Positions 9,001 to 16,910 are shown, numbered from the stretch's first letter. The stretch is 64,000 nt of DNA from Thermoplasmata archaeon (GCA_021817605.1 JAKAUN010000006.1:62001-126000), one strand, 5' to 3'. Program-made: numbers and translations. The notes: a model not told the origin generated them from the letters alone.

Positions 9001-10774
9001 GGCGGAGAACTTCTCGATCGGCGTCGAGCTCCTCGGCTCCCTACGAGGTACGGTGAGCGGCGTGACGGCGAACGGGAGCGAGGGCGTCGCCGCCGTCGGC
9101 AGCAGCGACATCTCCGTCAGCGAGGTCCGCGCGACCAACCAGAGCCTCGCGGTGCTCGGTGTCGGGGACGAAAGCTGCTGGGTCAACGCGACGAGCGCTA
9201 CCACGGGTTCGATGGCGGTCGACCTCGTGAGCACGGACGCGGTCCATGTCGTTGGCGTCAGTGCGACGGCCGCGGTCTCGGGAGGCGCGAGCTACAACTA
9301 CGTCGGGCTGCCGCCGGTCGTGGCGACCGTCCGGACGACCTCGACGACCCTCTCGTCGATCCGCTCCACAGGCTACCCGGTCGCGCTCGTCGACGTGGAC
9401 TCGGTGGATCTCGCGGTCCAGACGCTCAACGCGAGCTGGGGGGAGTATGGCCTCCGCCTCAACGGGACCTACGGCGGGCTCTTCTCGGGGATCGCGGCCT
9501 ACCACGACGGCGTCGGTCTCCTGATGAACGACAACGCCGGGGCCAACGTGGTCAGCATGAGTTCGTTCGTCGACTGCACGAGCTTTGGCGTGATGATCGC
9601 CTCGGGGTCGGGCAATCTCGTCTACGACAACAGCTTCGTCGGCAACAACGGCGCGACCAGCAGCTACAACGCGACCCACGTCCAGGCCTACAGCGACGGG
9701 GCGTTCAACAGTTTCAGCAGCCCTTCCGGGATCGGAAACTACTGGGCCGACTGGCACACCTACTCCCACGGCGTGCTCGCGCCGTACTACGTCGGCAACG
9801 GGGCCTGGGACTTCCACCCGCTCGGCGCCCCCGAGGGGATGTTCCTCGTCACCTTCCAAGAGGCCGGCCTCGCCCCGGGGATCTCCTGGTCGGTGACCTT
9901 CAACGGCCAGACCGAGAGCTCCCAGGGCAGCAGCCTGAGCTTCGCGGCCTACCCGGGCAGCTACGCCTTCACGGTCGGTGGAGCCACGGGCTGGCAGATC
10001 GGGATCCCGTCCGGGACGGTGGTCGTCAGCAACGCGGGGCTCAACGTCTCGATCCCGTTCTCGGCGCTGGTCGAGGTCGAGCTGCTCCAGAGCGGCCTCG
10101 CCTCCGGGGCGAGCTGGTCGGCAATCGTCGGCGGGCAGATGGAGACCGGGCAGGGCTCCGCGCTGCTCTTCTTCGTGCCGGCGGGAGCGAGCTACCTCTA
10201 CCAGGTCGTGCCGGTCGCCGGCTACGAGGTCTCCCCCGCGAGCGGGACCGTGCCCGTCGGCAGCGCGACCTATACGGTCGCCGTGACGTTCCGGGCCGTC
10301 GTCTACCCGGTCACCTTCTCGGAGACCGGGCTCTCCCCCGGGACCGTCTGGACGGTGACCGTGGACGGGGTCGCGCACGCGACCTCCGGCGATGCGGTCA
10401 CGGTCGATCTGCCGAACGGCTCGTTCAGCTACTCGTTCGCCAACGTGACCGGGGCCTCCGTCTCGGCCGGCCGCGGCTCGGGAACGGTGGACGGCAGCGC
10501 GACAGGTGTCGCGGTGAGCTACGTGCCGACCCATCCGCCGGTCTACGTGCAGGTCACCACGTTCGACGAGCTCTGGGGGCTCGGCCTCGCGATCGCCGTG
10601 ATCGCCCTCGTCGTGGGGCTGGTCGCGTGGCGTGCCCACCGCCAGCGGCCTCCGATGCGCCGCGACCCGGTGGCGCCAGCCCCGTCGGCGTCGGTCGCGA
10701 CGCCCGCGGCGGGGAGCGCCTCCGGGCCAAAGGCCGACTGGAGCGAGGAGTCCTCCTCCGGGAGCCCGAAGTAG
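6062..10774 (+). CDS. Giant surface protein: thermopsin (peptidase A5) domain, beta-helix, beta repeats, C-terminal membrane anchor
   Basis: A 1570-residue exported protein. Residues 9-32 are a hydrophobic signal/anchor ending in LPAGAL. About 35-160 is a Ser/Ala/Pro-rich leader like a propeptide. Residues 165-455 match thermopsin, the acid protease family A5: PAPMGLADLG, VFWTQNVLDV, FIDNIWNFSS, a run of Tyr near 296-299, and an IYDTVAF strand. About 470-655 is a second beta-rich domain. About 660-1226 is a long run of right-handed beta-helix (PbH1) coils rich in Asn, Thr and Ser, ending in the NosD-like GNYWADW. About 1260-1495 hold three beta repeats of the F-x-E-x-GL-x-x-G-x-x-W type. Residues 1504-1525 are a membrane helix followed by a 45-residue basic/acidic tail inside the cell. 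Many N-x-S/T sites suggest N-glycosylation. Confidence 0.88.
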   Translation: MLAPRRWKLGLWITPIVLVVCALMVLPAGALTSAHGTRSPSGAAPTVTPASGAASPSALETRYASLGAPPPGATTLSRQSVGLGAPGTRLVPSISGAPGLSRLASSLPLSNVSPSLTSSASAAQQVLGLVRSGSLPANVAYLPSSRLFPGALSSPSQVVSPSYNRTPAPMGLADLGLRASGAYAVYTPEVQGSVTLVGYNASGGSLYEDTGGLFAGRSPNAALTPWQSGLQLNTVVTNVSDPTSNTGVFWTQNVLDVSGSTLQFIDNIWNFSSPGARLGNGTISSGNGTVAQGLFYYDYGPSIPLSFPVSIDLYNTVANVLGRTTVSFGYTITEGATVYQGIYDTVAFTSDPSLPLLAPSNLIDGKAFTPAGALYDAELVLGGPGAGSNAVVQSLNGTMSLRYRNATGWLPSPAAYSYGADTGETAIGVAGTWAATGVEHVLQGPSMTYGLWNTTAGVPAGHINVNLVLQPIYGLVFIGPPSTNDYNLSWAPTTAGGQLVTELPPLPTYDLTAFADGFDQTNQTLTGNTIGSLSLASSLSPVWNAPIYMNGNAQAAALGADTGTWSGTGPISFSHFEVDVNLTFNQLNDYGYPEFDLFWANGVSSYALSVDNVSQGPDVHLFPAPFTIYYTVYHEYGRQRTLPNLGDQFAVWGGVNDVFSNLSLVGIAPTPNSTPLGGAVSLWHSAGVRVTDVTATNDTFGVWAASSDGLVMTDSSVDLGFSVLALADSSNALVTNLSAVGSLAAVFAMGGSANHFVGLNADSGFTGLYDLSSNSSTVNYLNASYGAKGAYLANTSGVEITNSRLTGSSTIGVLAVNSDRVLVQDLVANNGSTGAVLLGGNYSTTTQILANDYSTGVLVVFANNTTVRGVSALNGSRSTLLFGANYTSLSSVSARNLSTGLLAQGSNHTSVSGLTAALSSAGALGSELSFTSFDGVTVSLGSDGVLLAHAVNTTVTNLLANDSTGFEASVSNNTSVSSVTAENFSIGVELLGSLRGTVSGVTANGSEGVAAVGSSDISVSEVRATNQSLAVLGVGDESCWVNATSATTGSMAVDLVSTDAVHVVGVSATAAVSGGASYNYVGLPPVVATVRTTSTTLSSIRSTGYPVALVDVDSVDLAVQTLNASWGEYGLRLNGTYGGLFSGIAAYHDGVGLLMNDNAGANVVSMSSFVDCTSFGVMIASGSGNLVYDNSFVGNNGATSSYNATHVQAYSDGAFNSFSSPSGIGNYWADWHTYSHGVLAPYYVGNGAWDFHPLGAPEGMFLVTFQEAGLAPGISWSVTFNGQTESSQGSSLSFAAYPGSYAFTVGGATGWQIGIPSGTVVVSNAGLNVSIPFSALVEVELLQSGLASGASWSAIVGGQMETGQGSALLFFVPAGASYLYQVVPVAGYEVSPASGTVPVGSATYTVAVTFRAVVYPVTFSETGLSPGTVWTVTVDGVAHATSGDAVTVDLPNGSFSYSFANVTGASVSAGRGSGTVDGSATGVAVSYVPTHPPVYVQVTTFDELWGLGLAIAVIALVVGLVAWRAHRQRPPMRRDPVAPAPSASVATPAAGSASGPKADWSEESSSGSPK

Positions 10775-11187
10775 TCGGGCCGGCATTCCCAACGGTGGCC
10801 GGCCGTCCCCTGGCGGCTCCCGGGCTCTCCCCGGGAGGGCGCGGGGGCGAGCGGGCCCAACCTGTTCCGAGCCCTTTTCTCCACCGCAGTTCGGTGCCGG
10901 CCCTCCTCCCCCCTCCGCGAGGGCGGGGACCCGGGCGCGGGATGGCGGTCGCGTCGCTAACGGCCGGCGCAGCCGCGACGGGCGGAATGGCTCGAACGGC
11001 TCTCCGATCCGTGCGACGGGATCAGTGGCAGCCGGGGCTGCGGTCGACCCCGCAGACCTACGGTCCGTAAAGAGAACCCCGCGGCGAGGACTTCGCGGCC
11101 GTTCCGAGCCGGCCCCGACGGAGGTCCGCCAGCGGGCCCGCACGAGGCCTGCGCGGTCGTCCTAGGAGAGCAGGTGCGCTTCCGTGC
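10775..11187. other. Intergenic gap between convergent genes, no gene recognised
   Basis: 413 bases between the ends of the surface-protein gene and the membrane-protein gene. It is GC-rich with several perfect or near-perfect hairpins, for example the CCCGGG inverted repeat near 10825-10841, and a short T-run near 10871. I found no tRNA, no RNase P or SRP RNA signature, and no ORF with protein-like composition on either strand. Confidence 0.6.
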
Positions 11188-11853
11188 TCAGGGCGGGCTC
11201 TCGAGGTGAGCCCAGGCCGTGGAGAAGCCGTAGAGCAGCGCGGCGATCCCGGCGAGGACGACGACGGCGAGGAACACGAGGAGGAGCGCCGACCAGACAC
11301 GCGGGTAGGTCGGCTCGGGACCGGACGGCAGGGGAGCGCTCGCCGGGTTCGTCGGGCCGGTCACGAACCAGTCGGTGTAGAGCGTCGCGGGCAGCGCGAG
11401 GATTCCCATCGCGCCGAAGCCGAGGTAGAGCAGGAGGGTCTCGACAGGCTCCCGGGTGAGCGACAGGTAGAGCTCGGCGCGCACCCCGTAGTAGATCGCC
11501 CCCGAGCCGATGACCAGCCCGAGCATCCCGACAAAGTGGGTCGGCAGCCGGTTCCAGACCGTAACACCGAAGGCGACGAGGAGCAGCGCGAGCATGAACA
11601 GCGGGTCGAAGAAGTAGAGGTTGTAGGCGCTGTTGCCCTTGATCGGCCAGGTGAACTCGCCCCAGAGGGCGATGGCACCGACGAGGCCGCCGAGGAGCGC
11701 CATGAGCAGGGCACCCTCCTTGAGATGGCTGTAGGCGCGCTCGAGATCCTTCTTGCGCGTGTGCCACCAGACGAGAAAGCCCGTGTAGAACACGACGGCA
11801 CAGGCCAGGATCATCAGGTTGAGGATGATCGTCAGGTCGTCGATGAAGGCCAT
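11188..11853 (-). CDS. Multi-pass membrane protein resembling DUF981
   Basis: A 221-residue protein with about six hydrophobic segments (roughly residues 7-28, 45-65, 80-100, 105-125, 138-160, 188-212), so an integral membrane protein. The segments LWGEFTWPI and AYNLYFFDPL between helices 2 and 3 resemble the DUF981 family, known mainly from acidophilic archaea and of unknown function. A TATA-like ATTCTTAG segment lies about 40-50 bases before the ATG on the minus strand. No operon partner: the cupin gene is divergent and the surface-protein gene convergent. The family name is from recall of the motif, not a search. Confidence 0.6.
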   Translation of the reverse strand: MAFIDDLTIILNLMILACAVVFYTGFLVWWHTRKKDLERAYSHLKEGALLMALLGGLVGAIALWGEFTWPIKGNSAYNLYFFDPLFMLALLLVAFGVTVWNRLPTHFVGMLGLVIGSGAIYYGVRAELYLSLTREPVETLLLYLGFGAMGILALPATLYTDWFVTGPTNPASAPLPSGPEPTYPRVWSALLLVFLAVVVLAGIAALLYGFSTAWAHLESPP

Positions 11854-11972
11854 CGGCTTTCTGCTGCCGGGCAGAGAGGATGGCTCCCCGCCCTAAGAAT
11901 CTATCCACGACAGGCGGGCGCCGCGGTCGGCCTCGCCCGACGGCACGTCGACGCCGGATGCCAACGAAAGGT

Positions 11973-11980
11973 CCATAAGA
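11973..11980 (+). promoter_or_regulatory. TATA-like box before cupin gene
   Basis: CCATAAGA lies about 30 bases before the ATG at 12009 in otherwise GC-rich sequence, the spacing expected for a leaderless or short-leader archaeal transcript. Confidence 0.45.
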
Positions 11981-12008
11981 CGGCGGTTCGCATTCCGGAT
12001 TTGGACCG

Positions 12009-12401
12009 ATGCGGACGCGTTCCCCGACGGCCGAGGCGTCCCCCCGATGGACGGTGGCGGGCGACGGAGTGGAGATGCGGCCCCTGGTCGGGGGGGGCGG
12101 GACCGCGCTCGTCCTCTACCGCATCGAGTCCGGGAGGACGTTCGCCTCCCACACGCACCCGTTCCCAGAGTACGGTTCGGTGATCCTCGGGCGCGGCCGG
12201 CTAGTGCTCGAGGGTAGGGCCCAGGAGCTTGCCGAGGGCGATTCGTACTACATTCCCTGCGGGGTCTCCCACGGATTCGAATCGCCGGCCCAGCCGGGTC
12301 CGGTCGTCCTTCTCCACGTCGGGGTCGGCTCGGAGAACGAGGGCTCCACAGGAATGTTCCGTGAGCTCATCGAACGGACGAGCGCCGTCGTCCGTGCGTG
12401 A
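12009..12401 (+). CDS. Small cupin-fold protein
   Basis: A 130-residue single-domain cupin (cupin_2 type), probably cytoplasmic. Motif 1 appears as SHTHPFPEYGSVILGRG with two His and a Glu as metal ligands (about residues 48-60), and motif 2 as GDSYYIPCGVSHGF with the last His. The conserved beta-barrel layout is visible between them. Such stand-alone cupins bind a metal and act as dioxygenases, isomerases or small-molecule sensors; no substrate can be named. It is monocistronic, preceded by its own TATA-like box. Confidence 0.8.
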   Translation: MRTRSPTAEASPRWTVAGDGVEMRPLVGGGGTALVLYRIESGRTFASHTHPFPEYGSVILGRGRLVLEGRAQELAEGDSYYIPCGVSHGFESPAQPGPVVLLHVGVGSENEGSTGMFRELIERTSAVVRA

Positions 12402-12511
12402 GCCCCGCCCGCCTCCCTTCCCCGAGGGGTCGCGTCGCGCCAGGGGGGGAGGGATGCCCCCCGGGCGGGATGGCCAGGAGTGCTTCGGAACCCCGCCCCG
12501 CGCGACCCGGA

Positions 12512-12871
12512 TCAGCCAGATGGCTCGAGCGTTTCGTCGAGAAGCTCCTTGAGCACCGATGCGTTCGAGTTGTCCGCGTCCTTCGCGGCGAACACGAGGG
12601 TGACGGTCCCTGCTTCGGCCGCGAGCACGAGGTCCGCGACCGCGTCGGTCCGACGGAGGAGTTCCATGCGGTAGCGGGCGCGGAACAGCCGGTACTTCTT
12701 CGGGTCGTGTCCGAACCAGCGGCGAAGCTCGTCGCTGGGGGCGAGGTCCTTACGCCACTCGTCGATCCGCGCCCGGTCCTTGCGCACGCCTCGCGGCCAG
12801 AGCCGGTCGATGAGGATCCGCTTGCCGTCCTGGGGGGAGGGCGGCTCGTAGACCCGCTTGATGCGTATCAC
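12512..12871 (-). CDS. DUF488 (YeaO-like) family protein
   Basis: A 119-residue soluble protein. It has the family hallmarks RIKRVYEPPSPQDG, ILIDRLWPRGV, WRKDLAPSDELRRWFGHD and LVFAAKDADNSNA spread over the full length. The GTG at 12871 is chosen because it gives the family's normal N-terminus; the longer open frame upstream has no similarity. Function of the family is not established. It ends 110 bases from the convergent cupin gene. Confidence 0.88.
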   Translation of the reverse strand: MIRIKRVYEPPSPQDGKRILIDRLWPRGVRKDRARIDEWRKDLAPSDELRRWFGHDPKKYRLFRARYRMELLRRTDAVADLVLAAEAGTVTLVFAAKDADNSNASVLKELLDETLEPSG

Positions 12872-13170
12872 GGTCCTCTCGAGTGCACGGGCCCCGCTCT
12901 TGGGGCTCCCTCCCTCCTTCAGGACGAAGGACCTTGAGCCTCCTTGGACGAACCGTCTAGATGGCCCGACCCCCCCCGGCCAGGTGTCGGCTGGGCTTTC
13001 CTCCAGCGGCCACCGCCCAACGTCTTGAAGCCGCGGGTGGCTTCGGGCGACGGGGGTGCGTGCGGGTCCGCCGGGAAATGCCTCGCTCCCGAGCTCCACG
13101 CACTCCCGGGTCGGCCGTCGCCTCGCCGCCCCTTCGGAGAGTCCCACCCATTCTCTCCTGCCGTCTCCGT

Positions 13171-13845
13171 GTGGAACTTCCCGAGAGCCTGTGGACGCGC
13201 CAATTCACGGTCGACAGGCCGGAGGTCGTGCTCGAGGTTGAGGACCGTCTCGAGCTCGGCGGCGGGGTGACGATGCTCGAGGTCCGCGTGAGCGCCTTCG
13301 AAGGGGGCGGGTGGAGCGAGGAGGTCCGCTCCCTGCCGGGCGTCGAGGACGTGGAGCTGTTGGACGCGGTCGAGGGTTCGGAGACCTTTCGCGTCTTCTT
13401 CCGGGGCCGGACGTTCCTCCCGCTCATGCGACGTCTCGGGCTCGTGCGGCACTTCCCGTTCCCCATCCAGAACGGCGTCGCGACTTGGACGCTCACCGGG
13501 CCCGAGCCCAAGGTGAGGGCGCTGCTTCTGTCCCTCGAGAAGGCGACCGACGGGGTGCGCGTGGTGGCCGTTCGTCACGGCCCGTTCGCGCCGGGCACCT
13601 CGCTCCTGACCCCGCGCCAGCAGGAGGTCCTGCGACGCGCCATGGCGGAGGGGTACTTCGACGTGCCCCGACGGGTCTCGCTCACCGGGCTCGCGGCCAT
13701 GCTGGGCATTGCGATCTCGACGCTCTCCGTCACTCTGGCCGTGATCGAGAAGAAGATCCTCGAGCCGCATGCTGCTGACGCCCTCGGGGGGTTCCGGGGT
13801 GAGAGCCGGTCGACGCCGAGTCGCCCGTTCTCCCGGCGTGGATGA
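13171..13845 (+). CDS. HTH-10 (bacterio-opsin activator-like) transcription regulator
   Basis: A 224-residue protein. Residues 1-150 form an alpha/beta sensor-like region seen in small archaeal Bat relatives (two related beta-alpha segments around LELGGGVTMLEV and VRVVAVRHGPF). The C-terminal 60 residues carry the HTH_10 signature LTPRQQEVLRRAMAEGYFD, then RRVSLTGLAAMLGI and STLSVTLAVIEKKIL as recognition region. The GTG at 13171 is chosen since the family starts at this strand; the in-frame extension to 12961 reads as non-protein low-complexity sequence. A regulator of unknown targets. It faces the divergent DUF488 gene. Confidence 0.82.
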   Translation: MELPESLWTRQFTVDRPEVVLEVEDRLELGGGVTMLEVRVSAFEGGGWSEEVRSLPGVEDVELLDAVEGSETFRVFFRGRTFLPLMRRLGLVRHFPFPIQNGVATWTLTGPEPKVRALLLSLEKATDGVRVVAVRHGPFAPGTSLLTPRQQEVLRRAMAEGYFDVPRRVSLTGLAAMLGIAISTLSVTLAVIEKKILEPHAADALGGFRGESRSTPSRPFSRRG

Positions 13846-14025
13846 GCCAAGGGACGCCCAGGTTGTCCCCTCGATCCGGCGACGGCTACGCGGCGGGGAG
13901 CGCGTGGCGACGCAGCGGCCGTCGCCCTCCCCTCGTGGTTCGCCGTGCGGGCTCACTTCCCCGGCCCGACAGCCCGCAGGGCTCCCCGTACGCCGGGGCG
14001 GACGCCGGGGGTGCCTGAGGGGCCG

Positions 14026-14364
14026 CTAGGGCGGCAGTCCAAGGCTCGCCCACGACGGGTAACGGGGGAGCGTTCCCTCGCAGACATTCCCGACGTAGCG
14101 GCCCCGGTAGGAGAACTGCATGATCCGCTGTCCGGCGCGGGCAAGTTTGGCCCATCGGGAGGACGTCGAGGGGTTCTGCTCTATTCCCTCGATCTTGATC
14201 TCACCAAAGCTGAGGTAGACGCTCCGCAGCCCCTTCTTGGGCGTCCGAACGACCTCAAGGAGCTGGCCCCCGAGCTTGACCTTCCCGCGCCCTTCGACAA
14301 GCGTCTGCGCCCAGACCGAGACGAGGGCATCCCCGAGCGACCCAAGGGGGACGGGAGACGGCAT
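14026..14364 (-). CDS. Hypothetical protein, 112 residues
   Basis: Not recognised. From the ATG at 14364 the product is 112 residues, basic in the C-terminal half, with no membrane helix or signal. A beta-rich centre (GRGKVKLGGQLLEVVRT, LRSVYLSFGEIKIEG) is followed by SSRWAKLARAGQRIMQF. The protein-like composition and balanced hydrophobic spacing argue that it is real. It lies in a block of small orphan genes, 163 bases downstream of the Dabb gene on the same strand. Confidence 0.55.
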   Translation of the reverse strand: MPSPVPLGSLGDALVSVWAQTLVEGRGKVKLGGQLLEVVRTPKKGLRSVYLSFGEIKIEGIEQNPSTSSRWAKLARAGQRIMQFSYRGRYVGNVCEGTLPRYPSWASLGLPP

Positions 14365-14527
14365 CGAGGCTCCGGAACTCCGGACGGGCTCGCTCAGGGC
14401 GACACGGGCGGCGACCCTAGGACCGGTACCTTCCCCGGTCCGGGCGCGCGACGGCCCCGTAGCCGAGCGGACGCTTCGGGCGGCGGGGACGGCTCGAAGA
14501 GGAGGGACGCCCCGGTGTGGGCGTGGC

Positions 14528-14818
14528 TCATGCCTGGAGGTTCGCGCCCGACAGGTTGGACGCCAGAGTTCCAATGAGGGTCGAGAGGTGGTGGTGGTCG
14601 GGGTGCGCGTGGTAAGCTTCGAGGGCGGCTGGATCCTCCGCCATCACGACCACGCCGTGGGCGAAGCCGTCCGAGCTTCCCTTCTCGCTCTCGCCCCAGT
14701 AGGCTCCCGTGAGGCCGGAAATCTTCGACACGAGGTTGAGGAAGGTGGTCTTCGCTTCTGAGGCCTGAGAAGGGGTCGTCGACTCTTTCCAGCGGACAAG
14801 AACGACGTGGACGATCAC
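14528..14818 (-). CDS. Stress-responsive alpha/beta barrel (Dabb) domain protein
   Basis: A 96-residue protein with the Dabb pattern: N-terminal IVHVVLVRWKE strand, a helix, then GAYWGESEKG, GFAHGVVVMAEDPAALEAYHAHPDHHH near residues 50-77 (the typical strand plus Y-x-x-H-P-x-H segment). Members are small dimeric ferredoxin-like barrels of mostly unknown role. The GTG at 14818 gives the standard N-terminus, and a TATA box about 28 bases before it supports a leaderless transcript. Confidence 0.78.
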   Translation of the reverse strand: MIVHVVLVRWKESTTPSQASEAKTTFLNLVSKISGLTGAYWGESEKGSSDGFAHGVVVMAEDPAALEAYHAHPDHHHLSTLIGTLASNLSGANLQA

Positions 14819-14842
14819 GCCGGTCCGCAGGGGTTCCCTTGC

Positions 14843-14848
14843 TATAAG
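14843..14848 (-). promoter_or_regulatory. TATA box for the Dabb gene
   Basis: CTTATA on the minus strand, centred about 27 bases before the GTG start at 14818; it stands out from the GC-rich surroundings and fits leaderless initiation. Confidence 0.5.
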
Positions 14849-14990
14849 ACGAGCGCGCGCGGCGCGCGTCCGCCCGTGCCGGCCCAGACGGCAGGCAGGC
14901 CGCGGACCGACGCGCAGGGGGTTACGGAGGTCGATCGCGGCGCACGTCGGCGGCTCGTGCCCGAGGCGCCGCGCGGGCGAGTCCCTCCGT

Positions 14991-15371
14991 TCAGCCGATC
15001 CAGTTCCAAAAGTCGTCCTGCCAGAGGTCGACCGACTCGCGGACGTGGCGCAGGGGGACCGGTTTGAGCCCTCCGCGCTGCGCCTCCTCGAAGCGTTGCC
15101 GAAGCCCTTCCGGGCTCTGCTGGGAGAGGGTGTGGAGGATCTCCTGCAGGTCGCGAGCGAAGCCGAGGTCGAGAACGCGATCCGGGTGACGGACGATGAG
15201 CCGGAAGTGGTGGTGACCGGTGAGCTCGACGCGGAGCACCTGCCAGTCGAGCCGTTCGCCCCGGCGCGAGGCGAGCTCGAAAGCGGCAAGGTTGCCAAGC
15301 GCCTCCGCGACGAATCCATCGTTTGGCAGGCCCGCCCTCAGACCGATGTCGATCTCGACCCCTCGATGCAT
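14991..15371 (-). CDS. Hypothetical protein, 126 residues
   Basis: Not recognised. From the ATG at 15371 it encodes a 126-residue soluble protein of protein-like composition: MHRGVEIDIGL, DWQVLRVELTGHHHFRLIV, then a helical region rich in Gln and Arg and a Trp-rich end (DLWQDDFWNWIG). The GHHHFR segment inside a beta strand could bind a metal, but nothing confirms this. No clear partner gene; the Dabb gene downstream has its own promoter. Confidence 0.6.
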   Translation of the reverse strand: MHRGVEIDIGLRAGLPNDGFVAEALGNLAAFELASRRGERLDWQVLRVELTGHHHFRLIVRHPDRVLDLGFARDLQEILHTLSQQSPEGLRQRFEEAQRGGLKPVPLRHVRESVDLWQDDFWNWIG

Positions 15372-15763
15372 GACCCCACAAGACGCCCACCGCGGATAGA
15401 CCCCTCGGCAGGGGAGTCTGCCGGAGCCTTGGGGTGCGCCGACGCCCGCGAGGCGGCTCACGGAACGCGGTCGTCTCCCCTCGAGCCCCGGTCGGACGAG
15501 GCCGCAGACCCGCAGATGCCCTGGGGCGTCCCCTGCCCCTCGATCCAGCCGCCGACGACTCCAAAGTCGGGCGGGTCCCGCTCCCCTCTGCCCCGAAACC
15601 GCTCCGGCTCGTCTACTCTCCTCTCCCACGGCCCCCGTGGTCCTCTGGGGAAGTGGGGTGCGTTTGTTTGGCTCCGAACGAACGGGGGAGCGGAACGGGT
15701 GGGTTTCGAGCGAGGGGCCCGTGGTAGGTACCGCTAGCGCCCGCTGAGGGTGCACCGCGGGTC
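15372..15763. other. Intergenic gap, nothing recognised
   Basis: 392 bases between two minus-strand genes. ORFs through it are Arg/Pro/Ser-rich shadows; I see no RNA gene, repeat or clear promoter. Confidence 0.5.
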
Positions 15764-16147
15764 TCACCGAGCAATGACTTCTGTCAGAACCTCGAAAGGA
15801 TTCCCGTCGGGGTCGGCGAGGGTGACGTAGTCGAAACCTTCTCGCGCAGGTTGCACCATGGACGCGCCGAGGTCCATGAGCCGTCGCACTTCACCCGCGG
15901 GCTCGGAAGAGAAAAGGTCAAAGTGAAACCAGTAGACCTTCCCGGGACCGTCGGGGTCCTTCTGGAACGCTAGATTGGGACCTCTTCCCTGAGGATCAGC
16001 AATGAGCGCCCAGTCGTTTCCTGCAAACGCGTCGGGACGCCGCTGGTACTCGTAACCGAGAGCTTCCTTCCAAAAGTCGATCATCCTCTCCCGGTTCTTG
16101 CAGTCACTGACGATGGTGCCAATCCACGTACTTTTCGGCTCGAGCAT
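15764..16147 (-). CDS. VOC (glyoxalase/bleomycin-resistance-like) family protein
   Basis: A 127-residue protein built of two beta-alpha-beta-beta-beta halves. Recognisable pieces are WIGTIVSDCKNRERMIDFWKEALGYE at the start, WFHFDLFSSEP in the middle and DYVTLADPDGNPFEV near the end. The last Glu and the HFD histidine are at usual metal-ligand places. Stand-alone members of this kind are common and their substrates are mostly unknown. The lower G+C of this gene and its bacterial-like sequence suggest acquisition, which is inference. Confidence 0.85.
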   Translation of the reverse strand: MLEPKSTWIGTIVSDCKNRERMIDFWKEALGYEYQRRPDAFAGNDWALIADPQGRGPNLAFQKDPDGPGKVYWFHFDLFSSEPAGEVRRLMDLGASMVQPAREGFDYVTLADPDGNPFEVLTEVIAR

Positions 16148-16252
16148 CCCACTCTCCAGGAGACGCCCCCGATAAGGGGCTTGTTGACCACGGTTGCCCT
16201 TGGTGCGGGAAAGTCCGGCGGATTGGGCACGTCGAGGCCAAGGGCGCGGACG

Positions 16253-16426
16253 CTAGGTTGCAGTTAGGGAGGTAACCATGGGGCTGGCGAGGAACTTCTC
16301 TCTCAGCTCCATGTCCGAGATGCTTCCGGCGAGCTGTTGGACGGTGCTTGCCGCCTTCGCCCGAGCTTCGCGCGGAAGCGGTTTCGCCAAGGGCGAGGTG
16401 AGCACGAGATTTGAGTACTTGGCCAT
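16253..16426 (-). pseudogene. Short ORF (57 residues) resembling the C-terminal end of a TPR/ATPase regulator
   Basis: From an ATG at 16426 to TAG at 16253 the frame reads a compact helical protein beginning MAKYSNLVLTSPLAKPL and continuing STVQQLAGSISDMELREKFL. The pattern L-x-x-S-I-x-D-x-x-L-R-x-x-F-L is what one sees at the very end of large TPR-containing LuxR/AAA regulators, whose other parts are absent here. It is read as a remnant or a tiny orphan gene. The composition is less GC-rich than the neighbours. Confidence 0.35.
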
Positions 16427-16910
16427 CCATCGTCAATAGCGAGCGTCGGATTTGGCCCGATGCCGGGGGAGCCCCGCGTTGAAGCGAGGGACACCGTGGA
16501 CAGCTCGGTGCGTACCAAATGCCCGCGGCGACGGCCGTTAGGCCGTAGCCTCAAGAACCCGCCGGCGAGAGAAATACTCACCGCCGTCGGACGAATCGGT
16601 CCCTCACGCACCGCGAGGTGCGACGTCAGGCGCACCTATGGTTGATCCCTCTCCTCACGTCGGCTTTGGCCCATGCCTCCTCTCCCAAGGCACGGCGGGA
16701 TCTGGCCGGTCTGGTCCTTCGAGCGGCCCGTGAGCGTTCCTCCGTCACTCACGCTCGCGCTCGCTGTCGTCGAGGGGCCTCCGACCGTCACGCCCGGCGC
16801 CTCCTCGCTGCCCTCGACCTCGGGCTCACCCAGCGGGCCCTCAGCCGGGCGCCTCGGAACGTGGGGTGCGGTGAGCTCCCGGGTGAGGGCCCGGAGGACC
16901 CCTGGGGGTA
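16427..16910. other. Intergenic gap between a gene remnant and tRNA-Arg
   Basis: 484 bases without a supported gene. The open frames here (for example plus strand 16673-17026) run through the tRNA and read as Pro/Ser-rich non-protein. No RNA or repeat recognised. Confidence 0.5.

Noticed and set aside
8000-9740. DNA-level tandem repeats in the surface-protein gene
   Set aside because: The similarity is at protein pattern level (beta-helix coils with Asn/Thr/Ser), with no long exact DNA repeats.
9041-11143. 700-codon minus-strand frame opposite the surface-protein gene
   Set aside because: Arg/Gly/Asp-rich composition with no domain; the plus frame has signal, repeats and anchor.
12260-12290. 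GATTCGAATC resembling a T-loop
   Set aside because: It is inside the cupin coding sequence at the conserved GVSHGFES motif; no acceptor or anticodon arm is nearby.
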